Below, piece after piece: positions 54,295-60,068 of a DNA stretch of 64,000 bases. The stretch is taken from NCBI GenBank assembly GCA_029339505.1, contig JAQISU010000163.1:3550001-3614000 (forward strand), in the 5' to 3' direction. The stretch is from Unio delphinus. Taxonomy: Eukaryota; Mollusca; Bivalvia; Unionida; Unionidae. The notes beneath the pieces were generated by a model that was given only the letters and a program-made list of their open reading frames with translations, had not been told where the DNA came from and did no database searches. How positions within the stretch are numbered: the first letter of the stretch is position 1; each line of letters opens with the position of its first letter. The position numbers and the translations under genes were made by a program.

Positions 54295-55485
54295 TGGATT
54301 AGAGATAAATATTTTAAGATTACATTTGCCCTTTTGCCACAAAGTGGCTCTATGGGCAGTCTGGAGAATATATCAATCCCTTGTTAAATTCTCTATTAAG
54401 TTGCAGAATGTATCCGCATGCTAAATTCCCGTACGCCTCAGAGTATGTACCAATGTTAACTTTCCCTTATGCCTGAGATTGGTTCGTAATGTAAACCCAA
54501 GGCGTAACGTTAATTCCCTTTCCCCCTTGAGACGTGAATACAACTGCTAATATTATATTACAACGATTCAGCATGTAATTTGTTAAAATTGGAAATGACG
54601 TAACTTGAAGCGTAATTAGTGTTTAATTATTTCGCAGCTGAGTTCAGGTCTTCATCTGTAATTGAAATAACCAACTCTGCAAATGTCGGTTTGCTTAACT
54701 GTTCGAGTCTTCGCTAGTCTTGTGTTTATACTCTGTTCTAACCGACCGATATGTCTTTCAGGTAAGGTTGTGGTAAGTTTATTAAAAAAATGTTCATAAA
54801 TTTACCACAATGATTCTTATAAATATTGGAACATTTCCAGACTTTTAGCAAAGTTTCAAATTCACGTTGATCTAATGTAGAATAATGTACCTGTTAAACG
54901 GAACTTTTTGCATTGTTTGTCTCTGCAATGTAGTTTCATCTAATTACATCAGATTTTGAAGAACAGAAAGTAAAGCACATTCGTATAGTTACATTGTTTT
55001 CCAAACCTCACCATTAAACCGAGGAATATTATCTGTAATACGAATATTAAATTTCCCATCCTGAAATTACACCGTTTTTCTTCAAAATTTACATTTGTTC
55101 TAATAATGAACTTCAATGTTTTTGCTAGCATTAACATTGGAGTGTATATCTAATTCCCTCAATGTCTCGTTTTATATCATCAACGAAAACAGTTTTCAAA
55201 TCATTTTTATATATTTATGTTGTAGCTTAATGAACTTCATATAATGTTAACGATTAATTGTGGTTTGTAACGAGATTTAAACATTCTGTTAATCAATGAA
55301 TCTTGAAGTTACTAAGGAAGGATAAAGTTTATATGTAGCAAAAACCTAATCATTCATACTCTTTTCCTTTGTTACAATACATGCATCCTGACACATACCA
55401 CCGTCATTACCGATTATTCAATTTAATATCAGTATAATCATGCCCTTGCATAAGTCGATTCCCAAAACGTTTTATGTTTTGATCA
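54295..55485. other. Unannotated sequence
   Basis: Two diverged ~55-bp units with GCCTCAGAGTATGTACCAAT / GCCTGAGATTGGTTCGTAAT at 54430-54510; otherwise nothing recognised. Confidence 0.35.
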
Positions 55486-55491
55486 AATTTG

Positions 55492-55569
55492 CACGTGGAA
55501 TCGAAAGGTAGGTAGTGTTAACCCCGTCACGTGGAATCGAAAGGTAGGTAGTGTTAACCCCGTCACGTG
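55492..55569. repeat. 36-bp direct duplication
   Basis: Two identical copies starting CACGTGGAATCGAAAGGTAG, with a third CACGTG at the right boundary. The CACGTG E-box marks each junction. Confidence 0.95.
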
Positions 55570-55574
55570 TGAAG

Positions 55575-56805
55575 AGGCAGGCAATGGCAATGTTCTATGT
55601 AATCCGCCATATATGGCTGCTTTCCAATTTCATTATATTGAAAACACACTTTTATACTTATTTAAACCGCTTTTTTATATACTTTATTTTAAGAGATTTC
55701 GATAGAGAATATAATTGTTTAAACGTGTTTAGATTTATAAAAAATATAAACTGGTTTAACTTATGCTTTGTGTGTGCATATGTATATAGGATATTGATTT
55801 ACATTATCTGTACTATGCTTTTAATTAGCTAATGCATATAAATAGGTTGTTTATTTGAAAAATAAATTACATGTATGTTTTTGTATGACGTTAAAAACAA
55901 CTCCAAATAAATAAAAACTAGATAAAGCCCTTTGACAAAATGAAGGAAATCAAAGTTAGGTTTAATATAACAAAAACAATTAATAATAGGACCTATAGAT
56001 TTTTGTGTTCATATTAAAACAAAATAAATATACAGCGTCACTTCTTATAACATGATTGTCATTTTATGATTATTGAAATCATATGGCAAGGAAAAACCAC
56101 CATTTTTCTAATATATCACTCAAATTCTTTAATTAGCATAGTCTTTTTTGTACACTTCCAACCATGACAAACCAAATGACACCATATTTTACGATGATAT
56201 AAAATAATATTAAACTAATGTTTAAAAAGTATATAGTATCTATAAGAACTTACTTTAAGAAATATACATAACGATATACAGAATATAATCTTCTGCTAAA
56301 ATATTAAAATTTACCACAAGAATGTGAACAAGAAACAAATATATATTTTTGCTACCGAGGAAAAAAAAACCTCCAACTACTTCTAATTTAATCATATTAT
56401 GACAATTAAAAAAATATATATGTCAAATACCTAATGATTATTCTTCTGGACACCTCAAAAACAACTAGCTGAATATATTTATAATAAATACGCGACGGAG
56501 CTATATTCTTGTATGGTCTTGGATACAACAATTTCATTAAAACCAGAGCGGTATAGAAATGAATTCGATGATTTCTATATTTCCTTCTATTTCACAGCAT
56601 ATTTTTGATTATCCATATATAGAAAAATGAATGTTTGTTTGTTTTTGTCATATGCGTTCCTATACCGTTCATCCCGATTGCTATAAAACTTTAGTGAGTT
56701 GTTCTGCGCACGCCCGCGAAGGTTTCTGAATTAGTACAACCATTTAAATTCTACAATTAACAAATGTATGTATTTCATATAGTTTTGCGACATTTACCGT
56801 GTGTT
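55575..56805. other. Gene-free, very AT-rich stretch
   Basis: No gene recognised. Confidence 0.4.
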
Positions 56806-56811
56806 CGCTGT

Positions 56812-56990
56812 GAACTGTAGGCGCCTTAGATACGTCACGTGATCGAACAGTAGGCGCCTTAAATACGTCACGTGATCGAACTCGGTCTGTAGCGATACCT
56901 AATTTCGCGTGTCTTCGGTGTGAACTGTAGGTGCCTTAGATACGTCATGTTTACTTAGTTACGTTTGGTTCGCGCCTTGGTTACGTCAAA
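56812..56990. promoter_or_regulatory. Repeated CRE half-site / E-box block
   Basis: TACGTCACGTGATCGAAC occurs twice, 33 bp apart (56831-56848 and 56864-56881). Each copy fuses a CRE half-site (TACGTCA) to a CACGTG E-box and is preceded by GTAGGCGCCTTA(G/A)A. Two more TACGTCA sites follow at about 56941 and 56982. The block is markedly more CpG- and GC-rich than its surroundings. No transcript start or gene could be tied to it, so the regulatory role is inference. Confidence 0.4.
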
Positions 56991-57111
56991 CAATCGCGGT
57001 GTGAATTTGTAATAGTTGAAACAGACGAGCAGCGGGAAGCAAGATTGAAAACCGTTCGAGTTCGCACTGCTCAAGCCCGATCACTTTCACAAACACTTTG
57101 TTTCTTTCAGG

Positions 57112-57177
57112 GGCATTGCAACGCATGCCAGGATTAAAACACACTTTCTTTCTTTGAGTGGCATTGCAACGCATGCC
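57112..57177. repeat. Two copies of a 48-bp unit with GGCATTGCAACGCATGCC
   Basis: The 18-mer at 57112-57129 and 57160-57177 is identical and partly palindromic. TTTCTTTC-type sequence precedes each copy. It could be a factor-binding pair belonging to the CpG-rich block just to the left. Confidence 0.7.
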
Positions 57178-57184
57178 GGGTACT

Positions 57185-57575
57185 TGCTAGTTAACAATAA
57201 GCAAATATTATTTTGGTCATTATAAATGTACCATAAAAGGTATTAAAGAGTCTTATAAGTTATTTTTGAATTATTAAAATGCTATAAAACGTTTTGTTTT
57301 ATTTAATCCCATGAAACGTATTTGACAGGTCGTTTGAGAGTTTACAAGACTTGTTATAGTATCTTGAATCTTTTGTATTGACTGAAAGTTAAAAGTGATA
57401 CAATCGGTATTGTAAATCAAATACTCAAGGCTTCATATTCTTGTATTTGACGAGCGATGTAGCTGAATAATGGAAAACTGTTTTGGCCATAACCTGCGAT
57501 CAAGTCAGGCAATAAATACATGTTCACCATAATGCGTGCATCCACAAGATTCTTTAAAGAATATTAAGACAAGAC
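57185..57575. other. Unannotated AT-rich sequence
   Basis: No gene or repeat recognised. The left boundary of the virus-like element may lie here or slightly to the right. Confidence 0.35.
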
Positions 57576-57580
57576 CTATA

Positions 57581-57609
57581 GTACAAGACTTCGGTAAGTC
57601 TTTTTGTAC
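57581..57609. other. Inverted repeat (hairpin)
   Basis: GTACAAGACTT, a CGGT loop, then AAGTCTTTTTGTAC: two paired blocks of 5-6 bp with a 3-base bulge. It lies just outside the iterated array and might be near an element end. It could also be chance. Confidence 0.4.
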
Positions 57610-57644
57610 GTTTCGGAGTTCCCAAATAGGTCAAAAGTAGTAAT

Positions 57645-57960
57645 ATGGGGCACTCTAGCGTCAAGGGAAAATCCAGTCAAAAACAGCTTGGGCTAATCTA
57701 GCGTCAAGGGGAATTTAACATGGTGGGCCTATCTAGCGTCAAGGGGAATTTAACATGGGAACTATTTGGGCCTATCTAGCGTCAAGGGAAATTGAACATG
57801 GTGGGCCTATCTAGCGTCAAGGGAAATTGAACATGGTGGGCCTATCTAGCGTCAAGGGGAATTGAACATGGGAACTATTTGGGTCTATTTAGCCTCAAGG
57901 GACATGGAACATGGGGAATATGATTTGTGTGGGTATAGGGAAACTGTCTAGGGACAAGGG
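57645..57960. repeat. Iterated 36-46 bp repeats at the presumed element edge
   Basis: At least six near-copies carry TCTAGCGTCAAGGG(G/A)AA, usually followed by TT(T/G)AACATGG; every second or third unit has an extra GAACTATTTGGG, giving two unit lengths. The repeats erode at the right end (TTAGCCTCAAGGGACATGG, TCTAGGGACAAGGG). The array directly precedes the first element gene. Confidence 0.88.
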
Positions 57961-58007
57961 AAAAAAGGGTGGCAATGAAAGCTACTATCTTTTCGAGACT
58001 TATGAGT

Positions 58008-58023
58008 GACCCTGAAAAGGGCC
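58008..58023 (-). terminator. Histone-type 3' stem-loop after the basic-protein gene
   Basis: On the minus strand the 16-mer is GGCCCTTTTCAGGGTC, a 6-bp stem with a TTTC loop. The known histone mRNA consensus is GGYYYUUYUHARRRCC; this matches at every position except one, where a C-to-U change still permits a G-U pair. It starts 27 nt after the stop codon. Twelve nt past the stem, CGAAAAGATAG (57995-57985) occupies the place of the purine-rich histone downstream element that pairs with U7 snRNA. Confidence 0.75.
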
Positions 58024-58050
58024 GTTAGGTGTAATGTTAACGTTGTCTTG

Positions 58051-58284
58051 TTAACACAGAGGACATCTCACAGATCTTCTTCTCTTCCTTAAACTTCTCC
58101 TTACTGTGGGTCCATAGAAGAGAACTCTCTTCAAGCAACCTTGTCTTTCCACATAGACTCTTCTCTTCCAATAGGCTGTCTCCGTCCTATGAATGACACT
58201 CCATGATGATCTGACATACATGGGTATGTCAGTCCTAAACAGCATACTTGACACAAGGGTTGACGATTCAACATTAGTCCACAT
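58051..58284 (-). CDS. Small basic protein of the virus-like element, unknown function
   Basis: 77 residues. I do not recognise the family. The N-terminal half is neutral (SSTLVSSMLFRTDIPMYV), the C-terminal half strongly basic with aromatic residues (YWKRRVYVERQGCLKRVLFY) ending in RRSLRKRRRS and a C-P-L-C tail. This suggests a nucleic-acid-binding or virion-core-like role, which is inference only. Three things support a real gene despite its length: a TATAAATAA box 42-50 nt upstream of the ATG, a short leader, and a histone-type stem-loop with downstream purine element at the expected distance after the stop. It is the leftward half of a divergent pair with the coiled-coil gene at 58524, sharing a ~240-bp promoter region. 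No histone fold is visible. Confidence 0.6.
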   Translation of the reverse strand: MWTNVESSTLVSSMLFRTDIPMYVRSSWSVIHRTETAYWKRRVYVERQGCLKRVLFYGPTVRRSLRKRRRSVRCPLC

Positions 58285-58299
58285 CTTCTGATGAGAACA

Positions 58300-58334
58300 G
58301 GTGAAGCGAATGCCGTGTGCTGCGGTTATTTATA
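58300..58334 (-). promoter_or_regulatory. TATA promoter of the basic-protein gene
   Basis: TATAAATAA on the minus strand at 58334-58326. Transcription would be expected to start about 25-30 nt further left, near 58305-58300, leaving a leader of roughly 15-20 nt before the ATG at 58284. Confidence 0.6.
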
Positions 58335-58370
58335 GGGGAAGAGCGGATTGAAACGGATTGAGTGTATCCA

Positions 58371-58477
58371 CCAATCCAAACGTGCGCTACAAAAGTCAGA
58401 CACAGCCATCCAATCGGAAGAGAGCAGTCTGTGACGTCACCTTTTCTATATAGAGGTACTAACGCCTGTGCGCAGTC
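58371..58477 (+). promoter_or_regulatory. CCAAT-CRE-TATA-Inr promoter of the coiled-coil gene
   Basis: Two CCAAT boxes (58371-58375, 58410-58414), a full palindromic CRE TGACGTCA (58432-58439), TATATAG (58447-58453) and an initiator-like GCAGTC near 58472-58477, about 25 nt after the TATA box. The order and spacing are those of a strong RNA polymerase II core promoter. CRE/ATF sites next to the TATA box are common in animal DNA virus early promoters; here the role is inferred. Confidence 0.65.
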
Positions 58478-58502
58478 AATCGATTCAAGAGAGTTGTCAA
58501 TC

Positions 58503-58517
58503 ATGGCGGACAGTTAG
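58503..58517 (+). CDS. Four-codon upstream ORF
   Basis: ATGGCGGACAGTTAG, encoding M-A-D-S, lies between the predicted transcription start and the main ATG at 58524, in the same frame as the main ORF but closed by TAG. Its start context (TCATGG) is stronger than a random ATG would be. It may damp translation of the coiled-coil protein or be bypassed by reinitiation 6 nt later. Confidence 0.45.
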   Translation: MADS

Positions 58518-58523
58518 AAGACA

Positions 58524-59153
58524 ATGAATTGGAGTGAGACAGGAGTAGAGACAGCAAGTCATGGACCAACAGTGACTACTAAAGTCATGACAAATCTACA
58601 TCCAGAAGAAGTGGATTTTAACTGGGATATTGTGGATTTTTTAACATCGCAAGAATTTATTCCGGAACCTTCGTTGCCTTCTGTATCTTCTTATGGACAC
58701 GTCGATGATTTTAAACAAAGACAAAAAGAAGCATTGGAGCGATTTTTACAACAACAGAAAGTAGAAGAACAAGCTTTTCTTATGCAACAGCAGGAAGAAG
58801 AAGAAGCAAGAAGAAAACACCAGGAAGAAACAGTAGCAGCAGCAGCAGCAGCAACGGAGAAGAATGAAGACCAAGGACAGAAAGAAAATAGTGAAAATCA
58901 AACGGTTACGACGGTACTTTTAGATATTTTAGCTGAGTTAAAGAGTCTGAAACAAATGTATCAGACTTCTTTATCACGACCGAAGAGAAAAAGACCTTCT
59001 CGAGCGAAACAACCCGATCTCTCTGTGACTACGTCTACCTTACCACCGTTAGTGATTTCTACCAAATCATTGACAGGAACCACCAGTCCCGAAGTAGGCC
59101 TTGGCCGTGGCAAAGGCTTAAGACAGCTCAAGAGGATTTCATCCCGTTTCTGA
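58524..59153 (+). CDS. Coiled-coil protein with nuclear signal, virus-like element, unknown function
   Basis: 209 residues; family not recognised. Residues 1-60 are acidic and probably extended (HPEEVDFNWDIVDFLTSQEF). Residues 61-103 are Gln/Glu-rich with heptad-like spacing, likely a coiled coil. Then come an Ala run (105-110), a charged linker, a second short helix (TVTTVLLDILAELKSLKQMY, 127-146), a classic nuclear signal PKRKRPSRAK (153-162) and a Gly/Arg/Lys-rich tail. The layout suggests an oligomeric nuclear protein, for example a DNA-packaging, scaffold or transcription factor; this is inference. The first sizeable ATG after the predicted promoter was chosen, following a 4-codon upstream ORF. 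The stop is followed at 33 nt by a perfect histone-type stem-loop, not a poly(A) signal. Confidence 0.8.
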   Translation: MNWSETGVETASHGPTVTTKVMTNLHPEEVDFNWDIVDFLTSQEFIPEPSLPSVSSYGHVDDFKQRQKEALERFLQQQKVEEQAFLMQQQEEEEARRKHQEETVAAAAAATEKNEDQGQKENSENQTVTTVLLDILAELKSLKQMYQTSLSRPKRKRPSRAKQPDLSVTTSTLPPLVISTKSLTGTTSPEVGLGRGKGLRQLKRISSRF

Positions 59154-59186
59154 GTTTGTTTTGTTTTAAACACACAAAACACCAAC

Positions 59187-59202
59187 GGTCCTTTTCAGGA
59201 CC
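59187..59202 (+). terminator. Perfect histone-type 3' stem-loop after the coiled-coil gene
   Basis: GGTCCTTTTCAGGACC matches the histone mRNA consensus GGYYYUUYUHARRRCC at all 16 positions: a 6-bp stem, TTTC loop and CC end. The flanks ACCAAC and ACTCC are also typical. Thirteen nt past the stem, CGAAAAGAAA (59216-59225) sits where U7 snRNA pairs with the histone downstream element, and it shares CGAAAAGA with the element after the basic-protein gene. Known function of such signals: cleavage without polyadenylation and S-phase-linked mRNA stability through SLBP. Confidence 0.85.
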
Positions 59203-59229
59203 ACTCCAATTATTTCGAAAAGAAATACT

Positions 59230-59460
59230 ATGTCAATTGCCTATTTCAATGAAAACTCAAAAGTCCTTTATTTTTTAAAAAAAACATGATGTACGTGTGA
59301 GTGAATGAATGTGTGAGTGTAGGTAATTATACTATCAAATCAAAACCAAGAGACACTTACGTTTTTTCTCTTTAGTTTATTCTAGTACAAACGTCACAAT
59401 TCAAAATCACAACATAACATAACACAAGACCATTTTTAAAAAGTTCATAGGTTTTCTTCT
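59230..59460. other. Short intergenic gap of the virus-like element
   Basis: AT-rich spacer between two convergent genes. It contains the AATAAA of the zinc-knuckle gene and GTGAGTGAATGAATGTGTGA-type simple sequence near 59297. On the minus strand a donor-like CGTAAGT occurs at about 59362-59355, after the zinc-knuckle stop; its use is unknown. Confidence 0.5.
59376..59381 (-). terminator. Poly(A) signal AATAAA of the zinc-knuckle gene
   Basis: AATAAA on the minus strand about 83 nt past the stop codon at 59464. No histone-type stem-loop was found on this strand between 59463 and 59240, so this gene probably makes ordinary polyadenylated mRNA. Confidence 0.55.
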
Positions 59461-59463
59461 GTT

Positions 59464-59943
59464 TCACTCTTTCTGTTTTTTCATTTTCTTTACTGTCACA
59501 GCTTTTTTTTCTTCCTCTTCACTTTCGTTTCGTCTTCTTTTCTTGTTTTTGTGAACGTGACGGGGTTCTTCCTTGAAGGAGGGTACCTCTTTCTCCTCCT
59601 GTTCAGAATTTCTTTCCTCCTCCTCCTCCTCTTCCTCCGCCTCCTCCTCCTCCTGCTCCTGTTGTTTCTTAGGGCAGTTTGGAGACCAATGTCCTTTCTC
59701 TTTACAATAATAACAGGTATCTTGACTTTTGTCTCTATTGTAGCCTTTTTTATTTTTGTTACGATCTGAACATTCTGTAGCCCAATGTCCTTTCTTCTTA
59801 CAGATATAGCAAGTATCTTGACTTTTATCTCGATAGGAGGGAGAGTAGGCTGTCGGCTGGTCTGACGAAAACTTTCGTATGACCCCACGTAAAGCTCTAA
59901 TGAGAAGTTCCACTTGTGTAGGTTCTTCCATCGTTCTGGTCAA
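59464..59943 (-). CDS. Double CCHC zinc-knuckle protein, virus-like element
   Basis: 159 residues. A short helix-like N-terminus (TQVELLIRALRGVIRKF) is followed by two CCHC zinc knuckles with the retroviral spacing C-x2-C-x4-H-x4-C: C45/C48/H53/C58 and C77/C80/H85/C90. Both are preceded by the same DKSQDTCY, so the second knuckle arose by tandem duplication of a 32-residue unit. Then come a Glu-rich tract (94-118), a KNKKRRR basic patch (132-138) and a Lys-rich end. Such knuckles bind single-stranded nucleic acid; with the polymerase next door a role in replication or packaging is plausible but inferred. It is transcribed divergently from the polymerase across 125 bp. An overlapping 130-codon frame on the same strand is a shadow. 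It is not a retroviral gag: no capsid region or LTR is present. Confidence 0.8.
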   Translation of the reverse strand: MTRTMEEPTQVELLIRALRGVIRKFSSDQPTAYSPSYRDKSQDTCYICKKKGHWATECSDRNKNKKGYNRDKSQDTCYYCKEKGHWSPNCPKKQQEQEEEEAEEEEEEEERNSEQEEKEVPSFKEEPRHVHKNKKRRRNESEEEEKKAVTVKKMKKQKE

Positions 59944-59961
59944 TGTGAGAGTGAAAGGAAT

Positions 59962-59996
59962 ACTGAACCGTTAGACACTAACCCTTTATATATATA
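59962..59996 (-). promoter_or_regulatory. TATA/Inr promoter of the zinc-knuckle gene
   Basis: TATATATATAAAG on the minus strand (about 59996-59984) with an initiator TCAGT at 59966-59962, roughly 25 nt downstream. The leader before the ATG at 59943 would be about 20 nt. Confidence 0.6.
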
Positions 59997-60015
59997 TGCA
60001 CGGATCGAACATGAA

Positions 60016-60050
60016 TATATAGGGGTTATGGTCTTTAAAAGGTAGTCATT
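60016..60050 (+). promoter_or_regulatory. TATA/Inr promoter of the polymerase gene
   Basis: TATATAGGGG at 60016-60025, the same TATATAG core as the coiled-coil promoter (TATATAGAGG), with an initiator-like TCATTT about 30 nt later. A CTTTTTGCAG acceptor-like sequence lies just before the ATG, so a spliced leader cannot be excluded. Confidence 0.55.
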
Positions 60051-60068
60051 TGACTTTTTGCAGACAAG

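Noticed and set aside
58051..59153. Calling the two stem-loop genes histones
   Set aside because: Only the 3' end signals are histone-like; neither protein shows a histone fold or tail pattern.
59496..59888. 130-codon frame on the minus strand overlapping the zinc-knuckle gene
   Set aside because: It is a shadow in another frame: the CCHC spacing is lost and the Arg-rich run is only the other reading of the Glu-rich tract.
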